A stretch of DNA of 41,463 bases from Candidatus Pseudobutyricicoccus lothianensis (GCA_904419295.1 CAJFRA010000021.1:417-41879), one strand, 5' to 3'; shown: positions 1 to 7,292, counted from the stretch's first letter. Notes: a model not told the origin generated them from the letters alone. Translations and numbers: made by a program.

Positions 1-25
1 TGTCACCCCGGGCGGCAGGAACCCA

Positions 26-56
26 GGGGCGCTTGCAGCTGCGCCCCCTTTGCCTT
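26..56 (+). terminator. Terminator-like hairpin of an off-window gene
   Basis: GGGGCGC (26-32) pairs with GCGCCCC (41-47) across an 8-base loop and is followed by a T-rich but interrupted run (CTTTGCCTTT). It would end a plus-strand transcript entering from the left. No gene is visible between it and the window edge, so the assignment is tentative. Confidence 0.4.
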
Positions 57-211
57 TCCGCGGGGAAACAAAAATGCTGCACGGGCTGACAGCCATAAAG
101 CGCCATCCATTCACCCGCGCAGCATGTGTATGACAATGCTCCACAGTCCTCCCCTTTTCCGCCCTCTCAAGCACACAGCCATAGGGAAGCGCCAAGCCTG
201 GCTCTCTCCCC

Positions 212-240
212 TTGTGAAAACACTGCAAAACTGTTATACT
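212..240 (+). promoter_or_regulatory. Candidate sigma-A promoter for a small RNA
   Basis: TTGTGA (212-217) and TATACT (235-240) are separated by 17 bases, the ideal spacing for the housekeeping sigma factor. A start near 247 would lead directly into a pair of hairpins rather than a protein gene. Confidence 0.45.
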
Positions 241-246
241 GATAAA

Positions 247-338
247 GCGGTGCAGGAATTCCTGTTGCGCGGGATATGTCGGTATCCCGTTGCAGGCCTT
301 CCGGGAGTTGGCCCTCCCGGGGGCTGCCGCATTTTTCG
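247..338 (+). ncRNA. Candidate small structured RNA
   Basis: Downstream of the 212-240 promoter lie a perfect 7-bp hairpin (CGGGATA 270-276 with TATCCCG 283-289, six-base loop) and a second one (CCGGGAG 301-307 with CTCCCGG 314-320, extended by GCAG 292-295 with CTGC 324-327). The second is followed by a short T-run at 332-336, like an intrinsic terminator. No ORF with a ribosome binding site fits this interval. The layout of promoter, hairpins and terminator over about 90 nt is that of a small RNA. I do not recognise a known family: the sequence lacks the conserved SRP RNA loop. It could also be a leftover leader of a lost gene. Confidence 0.35.
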
Positions 339-465
339 TTTCCTTGCCCCCAGTATACCACAACACCACCCCAAAATCAACGGTCCGCCAGGGCGGACAG
401 CCATGACGGGTGGCACCGGTTGTACAGCCGTTTCAACGGCGGCCATTATTCAAGTATGGCAAAAG

Positions 466-503
466 CAGAACCAGCGTGGGATCGTTCCCACGCTGGTTTT
501 TTC
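466..503. terminator. Strong terminator hairpin
   Basis: A perfect 13-bp stem (469-481 with 486-498, loop TCGT) is followed on the plus strand by six T. On the minus strand it is followed by CTGCTTTTGCC, so it can also serve the minus-strand operon that ends at 554. The 130 bases before it hold no gene I can support. Confidence 0.7.
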
Positions 504-553
504 TGCTTATCTACCTGGGCCTGCTGGCCCCATTTGTACGGCTGTGCCGGCGG

Positions 554-1072
554 TCATCTCCCGTTATGGCCGTCCGCCCCAGCGGACCTGATTTGGCGGG
601 CGGCTTCTTGGGGGCTGATCTGGCTCACATCGATGTGCTGGCCGCCCAAAGCGGCGTAAAGGGGCAGGCGGGCCAAACTGCGCTGGATCACATCCGGCTG
701 GCGCAGCCCCTGTTCCACATCCTTTTGCAGCCTGCGCTCCAACGCTTCCGGCGTCACATCCAGCGTAAAGACGTGGAGTTCGTAGTCCTTTGGGCCCAGG
801 CGGGCCAGCAGGTCCTGCAAAATGCTCTCTTCGTGGAGCACCCAGCAAAAGATCACATTCTGCAGCGTGCTGTTGTTCAAAAAATTGCGCAGCAGATGGG
901 CGATGTTGTCCATCACCATGGCCTTGTTTTCCTCGTTTGGCACAAAGGGGGCCATGTTCCAGCACCAATCCCCATCCAGCCAAACGGCGGGGGCCAGCTG
1001 CTGCAGCAGGTGCTGGCAGATGGCGGTCTTGCCTGCGCCCATGGTGCCCCGCAGAACGATCAGCTGCTTCAT
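554..1072 (-). CDS. P-loop nucleotide/metabolite kinase-like protein
   Basis: 172 residues. A P-loop (GTMGAGKT, residues 9-16) follows an N-terminal beta strand (MKQLIVLRG), the fold start of small nucleoside- or shikimate-kinase-like ATPases of the AAA_33/zeta-toxin type. Substrate unknown. Residues 40-60 hold DGDWCW and several acidic residues that could bind Mg or substrate. The start at 1072 is chosen over an upstream in-frame ATG at 1105 because it gives a 4-base ATGA overlap with the stop of the ybaK-like gene, showing translational coupling. It is the last gene of the M20 hydrolase - ybaK - kinase operon and is followed by the hairpin at 466-503. I infer a small-molecule phosphotransferase; a role in RNA or nucleotide metabolism next to YbaK is possible but unproved. 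Confidence 0.7.
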   Translation of the reverse strand: MKQLIVLRGTMGAGKTAICQHLLQQLAPAVWLDGDWCWNMAPFVPNEENKAMVMDNIAHLLRNFLNNSTLQNVIFCWVLHEESILQDLLARLGPKDYELHVFTLDVTPEALERRLQKDVEQGLRQPDVIQRSLARLPLYAALGGQHIDVSQISPQEAARQIRSAGADGHNGR

Positions 1073-1548
1073 GGCGCTGTGATGGGGGCCACACCGGCGC
1101 TGCACAGCGCCAGCAGGGCCTCCACCTCCACATCCACCTGGACCCCAATTTTGCCGGCGCTGACCACGATCTGCTCAAAATTCCGGCAGCTGCTGTCAAA
1201 TACCGTACGGTAGGGCTTTTTCATGCCCAAGGGGCTGCAGCCGCCGCGGATGTAGCCTGTCACCCGGTTGATCTCCGCCACATGGATCATCTCCACGGAT
1301 TTTTCACCGGCGGCTTTGGCCGCGGCCTTCAGGTCCAGTTCCCGGTTGCAGGGCAGCACAAAAACGCAGTAAGCGCCGCTGTGGCCCCGGGTCACCAGGG
1401 TCTTAAAGACCCTGGCCGGGTCCTGGCCCACCTTGGCCGCCACCGAAGGGCCGTCGATGTGGCCGTCGGCCACGTCGTAGGTGCGCATCTCATAGCGGGC
1501 CCCTGCTTTGTCCAGCAGGCGGCATACGTTGGTCTTTGGCGGTGCCAT
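1069..1548 (-). CDS. ybaK: Cys-tRNA(Pro)/Cys-tRNA(Cys) deacylase, YbaK family
   Basis: 159 residues, the usual length of free-standing YbaK/EbsC domains. These hydrolyse tRNA(Pro) wrongly charged with cysteine, a trans-editing step that backs up prolyl-tRNA synthetase. Visible family features are the catalytic-lysine region (ARVFKTLV, around residue 49), the conserved GGCSPLGMKK (about residues 102-111) and a C-terminal region in which the active-site groove closes. The gene lies 14 bases after the M20 hydrolase stop and overlaps the kinase start by 4 bases, so the three are probably cotranscribed. Confidence in the family is high. The exact substrate tRNA cannot be read from the sequence. 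Confidence 0.92.
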   Translation of the reverse strand: MAPPKTNVCRLLDKAGARYEMRTYDVADGHIDGPSVAAKVGQDPARVFKTLVTRGHSGAYCVFVLPCNRELDLKAAAKAAGEKSVEMIHVAEINRVTGYIRGGCSPLGMKKPYRTVFDSSCRNFEQIVVSAGKIGVQVDVEVEALLALCSAGVAPITAP

Positions 1549-1562
1549 ATCCTGTTCCCGCC

Positions 1563-2678
1563 TTATTTCTCTTCGAAGTAGTCCAGCAGGCCGATGAAGG
1601 CGTTGATGCCGGTCTGCATCACTTCCTCGTCAAAATCGAACTTGTTGTTGTGCAGCGAGGGCACATCGCCCAGGCCCAGCCAGCCAAAGACGCCCGGATG
1701 GCGCACTTCATATTCGGAGAAGTCTTCGGCGATGACGGTCTTTTCCGCCTCGATCAAGGGGATGCCCGCCTTTTCCATGGCTTTTTTGTAATCTTCATAC
1801 AGGGCGGGGTCGTTGTTCACCGGCGGGTAGCCCTCGGTCAGATGCACTTCGGTGGTGGTGCCGTAGCGCTTGTCCACCTCTGCGCAGATCTCCCGGATGC
1901 GGCGGGCCATAAAGTCGAACACGTCCAGGTCAAAAGCCCGCACGCTGCCCAGCACTGTGGCTTTTTCGCACACGATATTGGCGGCGTCCCCCGCTTCCAT
2001 CTTGCCAAAGTGCAGCAGGTACTCGGTGCCCGGGGCGATCTCGTTGCGCTTCATGGCGTTGATCTCGGCGATGATATCGGCCATGGCGCTCAGGGCGTCG
2101 ATGCCCAGGTCCGGCCGGGCGCAGTGGGCGCTTTTGCCGTGGGTGGTCAGCGTCATCTCCGAGGCTTTGGCCATCATGGGGCCAGGCCGGCTGCCAATGA
2201 CGTTCTTTTCGATCTTGGGCCACACGTGAAGGCCGAACACCTTGCTCACGTTGTGGCGGGTCAGCGCGCCGCTCTCACAGATCACTTTGGCGCCGCCGAT
2301 GCTCTCTTCTGCGGGCTGGAAGATCACCAGCACATTGAACTTTTTGTATTTGCTGTGGTTTTCGTTCAAATAGTCGCACAGGGCCAGCATCATGGCCATG
2401 TGGGCGTCGTGGCCGCAGGCGTGCATGCAGCCGTTGGTGGAGGCAAAGGGCAGCCCTGTCTCCTCCTGGATGGACAAGGCGTCCATATCTCCCCGGAAAG
2501 CGATGGTGTCGCTGGCGCCATTGTCAAAAAAGGCGGTGTAGCCGGTGCCGCACACCTTTTCCACGGTGCAATCCAGGCCTTCCAAGTGCTTGCCAATGTA
2601 TTCGCTGGTCTTGAATTCCTGGCGGGCAGTCTCCGGCATCTGGTGCAGGTCTCTGCGGTATTGGATGTAATTTTTCAT
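1563..2678 (-). CDS. M20D family metallo-amidohydrolase
   Basis: 371 residues, typical of M20D amidohydrolases (hippurate hydrolase, N-acyl-amino-acid deacylase, N-acetyl-diaminopimelate deacetylase-like). These remove an acyl group from an amino acid with a two-metal centre. Metal-binding and catalytic motifs are in order: FRGDMDAL (61-68), HACGHDAH (86-93), FQPAEE (about 125-130) and a late LHNNKFDF containing the last histidine ligand. A lid/dimerisation domain occupies roughly residues 170-285. No signal peptide, so it is cytoplasmic. It has its own promoter (2732-2759) and GGAGG 9 bases before the ATG. The dapH branch elsewhere in the window makes N-acetylated intermediates that need a deacetylase of this family, so a DapL-type role (N-acetyl-DAP deacetylase) is possible, though not shown. 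Confidence 0.85.
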   Translation of the reverse strand: MKNYIQYRRDLHQMPETARQEFKTSEYIGKHLEGLDCTVEKVCGTGYTAFFDNGASDTIAFRGDMDALSIQEETGLPFASTNGCMHACGHDAHMAMMLALCDYLNENHSKYKKFNVLVIFQPAEESIGGAKVICESGALTRHNVSKVFGLHVWPKIEKNVIGSRPGPMMAKASEMTLTTHGKSAHCARPDLGIDALSAMADIIAEINAMKRNEIAPGTEYLLHFGKMEAGDAANIVCEKATVLGSVRAFDLDVFDFMARRIREICAEVDKRYGTTTEVHLTEGYPPVNNDPALYEDYKKAMEKAGIPLIEAEKTVIAEDFSEYEVRHPGVFGWLGLGDVPSLHNNKFDFDEEVMQTGINAFIGLLDYFEEK

Positions 2679-2731
2679 GGTGATTGACCTCCGCGGGCCT
2701 CTTGGGCCCCTTTGATTGATGTTCCGCCTTC

Positions 2732-2759
2732 ATTATACCGCATATGGCCCCAAACGCAA
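2732..2759 (-). promoter_or_regulatory. Promoter of the M20 hydrolase operon
   Basis: Read on the minus strand: TTGCGT (2759-2754), 16 bases, TATAAT (2737-2732). It lies 54 bases upstream of the M20 hydrolase start and downstream of larC, so this operon can be expressed separately from lar. Confidence 0.6.
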
Positions 2760-2796
2760 GACGGTCCGGCAAAAACCTGGCGTTTTCCCGGCGCCC

Positions 2797-4086
2797 CTAT
2801 CCCTTTGTGATCTCTTCCTGCACCTGGGCAATGGACAGGCCCTGCTGGCGGGCGATGGCGGCCAGGTCTTCGTATTCGTATTTTTCCCGTGTCACGCCGT
2901 AGCCGGTGGCCACTTTTTTCCGCACGGGCCCGTATTTCGTCTGCACCGTTTCCACATGGCGGTCCAGCGTGTAGCGCTGGCTCCGGTTTTCCCGGACGCC
3001 CAAAGTGGTAGTGTGCTGGAACAGCAGCCGCAGCAGCTTGTCTTTGTCCGCCTCTTTGCACATGACGCACAGCAAAGTGCCCGGGCGGGATTTTTTCATG
3101 CCGGCCGGCAGGGTGTATACTTCCAGCGCGCCCTCTTCGAACAGCCTGTCCATGGCAAAGCCCAGGGCTTCGGCCGTCATATCGTCGATGTTGCACAGCA
3201 GTTCCGAAACGGTCTCCCGGCTCCCCTCTGTCTCGCCCAGCAGGGCCCGGACGCAGTTGGCCGCTTCAAAATCCTTTTTGCCCATGCCGTAGCCGATGGC
3301 CTGGACCTGCATCACCGGCATGGGGCCGAACCGGGTGGCAAAGTGCTTGAGCAGCGCCGCCCCGGTGGGGGTGCACAGCTCCCCTTGGATCTGGCCGCCG
3401 TAGATGGGCACATCCCGCAGGATATGGGCGGTGGCCGGGGCGGGCACCGGCAAGATGCCGTGGGCGCAGCGCACCTGGCCGCTGCCCACATGGATGGGCG
3501 ATACCACCACTTGCTCGGGCGCCAGGCGCTCCATCAGCAGGCACACCGCAGTCACGTCTGCGATGGCATCCATGGCCCCCACTTCGTGAAAATGGACTTG
3601 GGATACCGGCAGGCCGTGGGCATGGCTCTCCGCCTGGGCGATCAGTTCATAGACCGCCAGCACGTTTTTCTTCACCTGGTCCGATAGGGCCAGATGGCCT
3701 ACGATGTGCTCGACCTCCGCCATGCCGCTGTGGTGATGGTGTCCGTGGCCGTGCTCATGGTCATGATCGTGATGGTGGTCGTGGTCATGGCTGTGCTCAT
3801 GATGATGCTCATGGTCATGCTCATGATGGTGCTCATGCTCGTGGCCATGGCTGTGGCCCGGCGGGCAATCCATGGACTCTTCCTCTTCGCCATGGACTTT
3901 TACCGACACATGGGTCCCCAAAATGCCGCACTTGCTCACCTGTTCCGTTGTCACCGCCACGCCTGGGATCGCCAGCGCGTTCAGCTCTTCCAGGAATTTT
4001 TCCGGTTCGGGCAGCAGTTCCAACAGGGCGGCTGTCAGCATATCCCCTGCGGCGCCCATGCCGCAATCCAAATACAATGTCTTCAT
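2797..4086 (-). CDS. larC: Nickel-pincer cofactor cyclometallase LarC
   Basis: 429 residues, the length of a full LarC. The enzyme inserts nickel into the dithio-pyridinium nucleotide made by LarB and LarE, using CTP, to finish the Ni-pincer cofactor of lactate racemase-type enzymes. The N-terminal MKTLYLDCGMGAAGDML is the family signature. The nickel-binding insert is extreme: residues 78-119 contain 26 histidines in 42 residues with Asp/Glu/Gly between them. The C-terminal LarC2 part follows without any break; in Lactobacillus plantarum larC1 and larC2 are joined by a programmed frameshift, here they are one continuous reading frame. The start overlaps the larB stop by 4 bases (ATGA). Confidence 0.95.
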   Translation of the reverse strand: MKTLYLDCGMGAAGDMLTAALLELLPEPEKFLEELNALAIPGVAVTTEQVSKCGILGTHVSVKVHGEEEESMDCPPGHSHGHEHEHHHEHDHEHHHEHSHDHDHHHDHDHEHGHGHHHHSGMAEVEHIVGHLALSDQVKKNVLAVYELIAQAESHAHGLPVSQVHFHEVGAMDAIADVTAVCLLMERLAPEQVVVSPIHVGSGQVRCAHGILPVPAPATAHILRDVPIYGGQIQGELCTPTGAALLKHFATRFGPMPVMQVQAIGYGMGKKDFEAANCVRALLGETEGSRETVSELLCNIDDMTAEALGFAMDRLFEEGALEVYTLPAGMKKSRPGTLLCVMCKEADKDKLLRLLFQHTTTLGVRENRSQRYTLDRHVETVQTKYGPVRKKVATGYGVTREKYEYEDLAAIARQQGLSIAQVQEEITKG

Positions 4087-4838
4087 TTTTTCGCCTCCAT
4101 GTGATTGATCATACTAGCAAGGTAGCCCGCGCCAAAGCCGTTGTCGATGTTGACCACCGAAACGCCGCTGGCACAGGAATTGAGCATAGACAACAAAGCG
4201 GCAAGTCCGCCAAAGGCTGCGCCATAGCCCACGCTGGTGGGCACGGCGATGACCGGGCAATCGGCCAGCCCGCCGATGACGCTGGCCAGCGCCCCTTCCA
4301 TCCCTGCGATGGCGATGATGACCGTGGCCCCCATGATGTCATCCAGATGGGCCAGCAGGCGGTGGAGCCCTGCCACCCCCACATCATACAGGCGCACCAC
4401 TTCGTTGCCGTGGACTTCGGCGGTCAGCGCCGCTTCTTCTGCCACGGGGATATCCGACGTGCCGCCGGTGGCCACCACGATCTTCCCCATGCCGTCCGGC
4501 GGGGGGATGGGGCCCACGATGCCCACTTTTGCCTCTTCCCGGTAATCCAGCGGGTATTGCTGGGCCACCTGGGCGGCGGCATCGGCAGAGAGCCTGGTGA
4601 TCAACACGGTCTTTTGCCCGTTTGCCGCCATGGTCTTCAAAATGCCCACCATCTGCTCCGGGGTCTTCCCCGCGCCATAGATCACCTCAGCCGCCCCTTG
4701 CCGGATCTTCCGGTGCAGGTCCACCTTGGCGTACCCGATGTCGGTAAAAGGCTGCTTTTTGATGGCCAGCAGCGCCTCTTCCACCGGGATCTGGCCGCTT
4801 TTCACCCCTTCTAATATCTGTCTGATCTGGTCGTTCAT
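4083..4838 (-). CDS. larB: Nickel-pincer cofactor biosynthesis carboxylase LarB
   Basis: 251 residues. LarB carboxylates and hydrolyses nicotinic acid adenine dinucleotide to pyridinium-3,5-biscarboxylate mononucleotide, the first step of the pathway. The C-terminal two thirds is PurE-like: IVVATGGTSDIPVAEEA, YDVGVAGLHRLL, VIIAIAGMEGALASVIGGL and PVIAVPTSVGYG are all recognisable. The N-terminal 60 residues (IRQILEGVKSGQIPVEEAL) are the usual LarB extension. I chose the ATG at 4838 because it overlaps the larE stop in an ATGA; the frame stays open further upstream only as a shadow of larE. It is tightly coupled to larE and larC. Confidence 0.95.
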   Translation of the reverse strand: MNDQIRQILEGVKSGQIPVEEALLAIKKQPFTDIGYAKVDLHRKIRQGAAEVIYGAGKTPEQMVGILKTMAANGQKTVLITRLSADAAAQVAQQYPLDYREEAKVGIVGPIPPPDGMGKIVVATGGTSDIPVAEEAALTAEVHGNEVVRLYDVGVAGLHRLLAHLDDIMGATVIIAIAGMEGALASVIGGLADCPVIAVPTSVGYGAAFGGLAALLSMLNSCASGVSVVNIDNGFGAGYLASMINHMEAKK

Positions 4839-5581
4839 CCTCTCGCCTCCAAATCGAGCCAAACCTGGTCGTAATCTGCTTTCAGCGCCGCCAGGATCTG
4901 CTCCCGGTGGGCCAAGACCTGTTCCATCTGCTCTTGGCGGAACTGCAATTTTGCATTGCGCCCCAGCCGGCGCACCCGAAAATCGGTAAAGCCCAGGGAG
5001 AACAGGTAGTTTTCCGCCCGTTCCGTGGCTGCCAGCTGTTCCCCGGTGATGGGCTGCCCTGTGGGGATCCGGGTGGCCAGGCAGGCGTAGGCCGGTTTGT
5101 TCCAGGTGAACAGCCCCGCTTCTTTGGACCGCTGGCGCACCTGCTCTTTCGTGATGCCGCATTCCCGCAGGGGCGAGCGCACCGCCATCTCCCGCAGGGC
5201 CCGCATACCGGGCCGGTCCCCTTCGTCGTCCGAAGCGTTGGTGCCGTCCAGCAGCAGGGGGTAGCCGTCGGCTGCCGCTGCCTGGGCAATGGCGGCAAAG
5301 ATCCTCTTTTTGCAGTGGTAGCACCGGTCTTCTCCGTTGGCGGCCACCGCTTCATCCGCCAGGATGTCCAAGGGGATCACCCGCAGCGGCACCTCCAGTT
5401 CCTCTGCCAGGCGCCTGGCGTCTTCCCACTCAAATTCAGGCTGGAAAGCGGAACGGGCAAAATAAGCGCAGGTCTCCTTTCCCCAGCGCTTGGCCGCATA
5501 CAACAAATAGGCGGAATCCACACCGCCGGAAAAGGCGATGGCAGTCTTGGGGTTTTGCTGAAAAAAAGCCGGTAGATCCAT
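4835..5581 (-). CDS. larE: ATP-dependent sacrificial sulfur transferase LarE
   Basis: 248 residues. LarE adenylates the LarB product and adds sulfur, twice, to give the dithiocarboxylate that LarC metallates. The PP-loop SGGVDS is at residues 18-23, the RCYHCKK motif at 86-92, and KPAYACLATRIPTG puts Cys167 at the position of the sacrificial cysteine (Cys176) in the L. plantarum enzyme. Start chosen at 5581: an AGGAGGG lies 7 bases upstream, whereas the longer in-frame start would place the coding region through a terminator hairpin. First gene of the larE-larB-larC operon. No larA is present in the window, so the client enzyme must be elsewhere or different. Confidence 0.93.
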   Translation of the reverse strand: MDLPAFFQQNPKTAIAFSGGVDSAYLLYAAKRWGKETCAYFARSAFQPEFEWEDARRLAEELEVPLRVIPLDILADEAVAANGEDRCYHCKKRIFAAIAQAAAADGYPLLLDGTNASDDEGDRPGMRALREMAVRSPLRECGITKEQVRQRSKEAGLFTWNKPAYACLATRIPTGQPITGEQLAATERAENYLFSLGFTDFRVRRLGRNAKLQFRQEQMEQVLAHREQILAALKADYDQVWLDLEARG

Positions 5582-5609
5582 GGCGTTTCCCTCCTTTTTG
5601 CTCAAAAAG

Positions 5610-5664
5610 CGCAAAAAGGCACACGACCCCTTTTTCAAAAGGGCCGTATGCCTTCTGTGCATAC
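5610..5664 (-). promoter_or_regulatory. Transcription attenuator in the lar leader
   Basis: Read on the minus strand, 5654-5637 and 5633-5616 form an 18-bp uninterrupted stem (three G-U pairs) with a 3-base loop, followed by a T-run: a strong intrinsic terminator about 35 bases before larE. The 5' arm contains GCATAC (5651-5646), which can instead pair with GTATGC just upstream (5664-5659, 7-base loop). The two structures exclude each other, the layout of an attenuator. No minus-strand gene lies upstream that this terminator could serve. The ligand or factor is unknown. The leader also holds GGGGC-AGAA-GCCCC and ACCG-AAAAA-CGGT hairpins. It matches no riboswitch class I recognise. Confidence 0.65.
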
Positions 5665-5748
5665 AAGATTCACCGTTTTTCGGTTGTAGTCCCATTCATA
5701 CGAAGAACAGGGGCTTCTGCCCCCAGGCCGGCTCTTGCCGTTTTTTCT

Positions 5749-5777
5749 ATTATAACATGGCCGCCCCCGGCAGGCAA
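5749..5777 (-). promoter_or_regulatory. Promoter of the lar operon
   Basis: Minus strand: TTGCCT (5777-5772), 17 bases, perfect TATAAT (5754-5749). Transcription would start near 5742, giving a leader of about 160 nt that contains the attenuator hairpins before larE. The region 5778-5925 otherwise holds only the AT-rich upstream region of the sigma gene. Confidence 0.65.
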
Positions 5778-5925
5778 TCCGTTCTTTCTGCCTCTGCTCA
5801 AGACTCGGTTCGATGGCTACAATATGCTATTCTGTGATAAAAAGTCTGAAAAGGGCTGTAAGATTTGTGTTCAAATGTTGTATATATAGGTGAAGGGGCC
5901 CCATGTGAAAAGGAGGCGCAAACGG

Positions 5926-6486
5926 ATGGATGACGCAAAAATAGTCCAATTATACTGGGATAGGGACGAACAGGCTATTCCTGCCACAGCCGATAAATAC
6001 GGAAACTATTGCACCTCGATCGCCAAGAACATACTGGGCAATCAGCAAGATGCAGAAGAATGTGTCAATGATACCTACATGAGCGCATGGAACGCCATGC
6101 CACCTCACCGGCCCAATATTCTGTCTGTATTTCTTGGGAAACTCACAAGGAATTTGTCGCTCAACCGATACAAGCACAATCATGCAGCCAAACGCGGTGG
6201 CGGACAGGTTCCGGTTATTCTGGATGAAATCATGGAATTCGTATCTGGTACAGACAGCGTAGAACAAGAAATCGACCGCAGGGAACTCAAAAAGACAATC
6301 GACGCTTTTTTGGGTAGCCTTCCATCGGATAAGAGAAGTATTTTTGTCTGTCGATACTGGTATTTTGACAGCATTTCCGACATTGCACTCCGGTTTGGCA
6401 TGACAGAAAACCATGTATCTGTGACGCTGAGCCGCCTTCGTTTAGAGCTACGCAATTACCTTTTCGAAAGGGGTTTTGACCTGTGA
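5926..6486 (+). CDS. ECF-type RNA polymerase sigma factor
   Basis: 186 residues. Sigma region 2 lies in about residues 20-85 (QQDAEECVNDTYMSAWNAMPP; LGKLTRNLSLNRYK) and region 4 in about 120-180, with a helix-turn-helix (ISDIALRFGMTENHVSVTLSRLR). The start at ATG 5926 follows AAAGGAGG by 10 bases; an upstream GTG at 5890 is in frame but would read through that binding site. It overlaps the next gene by GTGA (4 bases), the usual arrangement with an anti-sigma partner. Codon use and base composition are clearly more AT-rich than the flanking lar and dap genes, suggesting acquisition. It probably directs RNA polymerase to its own promoter and a small set of genes in response to an envelope signal; the targets are unknown. 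Confidence 0.9.
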   Translation: MDDAKIVQLYWDRDEQAIPATADKYGNYCTSIAKNILGNQQDAEECVNDTYMSAWNAMPPHRPNILSVFLGKLTRNLSLNRYKHNHAAKRGGGQVPVILDEIMEFVSGTDSVEQEIDRRELKKTIDAFLGSLPSDKRSIFVCRYWYFDSISDIALRFGMTENHVSVTLSRLRLELRNYLFERGFDL

Positions 6487-7124
6487 AAAAAGAAGAATTT
6501 TGTGAAGTCTTCGGCGACATCAGCGAAAAGTATGTGAAAGAAGCCAGGGCAGATCGCAAAGCCAAAAAACATCGTCCGTTTCAGTGGAAAGCTATCGCTG
6601 CTTGTTTCTGCTTGCTGCTTGTGGTACCGTTGACCGGATTCGCCATTGATACGCTTCAATATAATGCAGCAGTGGATTATTTGACTTCCCTCGGTATTCC
6701 TGTTGAAGATTTGAGTGACTACTCCCGTAAGGAAATAAAAAACGCTGCAAAAACGATTGATGCAGGAGAAAGTAGCCCGCTGACGGAAGAGATCTTAAAT
6801 CTGCCGTCAGATCACAAAGAGCCAGTGCAAACGCCAACGCAGGTGACCTCAGAACAGGTCCGGGAATTGACACCAACTATGACAAGAGAAGATGTCCTTT
6901 CACTGTTAGGCGATACGGAAGACATCGGTTCCGGCTTTTATGTATACGTTTATAAAGTAGACGATGAATATCTGCTGCGTATCCCGTTTGCGAGCGACGA
7001 AGCACAGTTAGGTGTCACAGGGGAAGATTTATTAAAGACCTTGCCGTTTGCCGAAAATGAAGCGATATTTTTTGGCGGAAAGAACTCTGCTCCGTCTGGC
7101 CCTTCACAAGAAACACTTGAATGA
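6483..7124 (+). CDS. Membrane-anchored anti-sigma factor-like protein
   Basis: 213 residues, starting with GTG in a 4-base overlap with the sigma gene. A cytoplasmic N-terminal part (about 1-37, rich in Lys/Glu) is followed by one membrane helix (WKAIAACFCLLLVVPLTGFA, about 35-54) and an extracytoplasmic domain of about 155 residues. Position, topology and translational coupling are those of an anti-sigma factor that holds the preceding sigma factor at the membrane until a signal arrives. I see no zinc-binding HxxxCxxC motif in the cytoplasmic part, so it is not a classical ZAS anti-sigma factor. The extracytoplasmic domain is not recognised. AT-rich like its partner. Confidence 0.7.
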   Translation: MKKEEFCEVFGDISEKYVKEARADRKAKKHRPFQWKAIAACFCLLLVVPLTGFAIDTLQYNAAVDYLTSLGIPVEDLSDYSRKEIKNAAKTIDAGESSPLTEEILNLPSDHKEPVQTPTQVTSEQVRELTPTMTREDVLSLLGDTEDIGSGFYVYVYKVDDEYLLRIPFASDEAQLGVTGEDLLKTLPFAENEAIFFGGKNSAPSGPSQETLE

Positions 7125-7291
7125 CTTGTATGGCATCATTCATTGAGCTTATCCCATTGACCTTCGCCATAGCAGCGTATCGTAAAAAGGGTCTGGAATC
7201 GAATCTCTATACTGCATTTTTACCGCGATCCCTCCCTTTCCAGGGGAGTTTTGCCGCCATTCCTTTACAAAAGCAGGGCGTTATGGTATGA
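7121..7291 (+). pseudogene. Small ORF or remnant coupled to the anti-sigma gene
   Basis: 56 codons, beginning in an ATGA overlap with the anti-sigma stop. The first 30 residues (MTCMASFIELIPLTFAIAAY and on to about position 32) look like the start of a small helical protein of the kind often found beside mobile regions in clostridia. After about 7218 the base composition changes abruptly to the GC-rich host type and the rest (about 25 residues) looks non-coding. The ORF also runs into the promoter of the dap operon (7264-7292). I read it as the truncated end of the AT-rich island rather than a working gene; a short functional peptide cannot be excluded. Confidence 0.4.
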
Positions 7292-7292
7292 T
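7264..7292 (+). promoter_or_regulatory. Promoter of the lysC-dap operon
   Basis: TTTACA (7264-7269), 17 bases, TATGAT (7287-7292). Transcription would start near 7299, about 145 bases before the lysine riboswitch. The -10 region overlaps sequence resembling one hairpin arm of the dispersed element at 24450 (GGTATGATAACCGC). Between 7300 and 7440 I see only GC-rich inverted repeats. Confidence 0.55.

Noticed and set aside
247..338. SRP (4.5S) RNA or T-box leader
   Set aside because: The conserved GGAA-loop context of SRP RNA and the T-box motif are missing.
124..659. Several overlapping plus-strand reading frames in the left intergenic region
   Set aside because: No ribosome binding site, low-complexity Pro/Gly/Arg composition, and they run through two terminator-like hairpins.
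3694..4104. Plus-strand frame rich in Met and Val
   Set aside because: It is the antisense shadow of the His-rich segment of larC (CAT repeats read as ATG).
5616..5742. Known metal riboswitch classes (NiCo, yybP-ykoY) in the lar leader
   Set aside because: Their conserved cores could not be found by eye; left as an unclassified attenuator.
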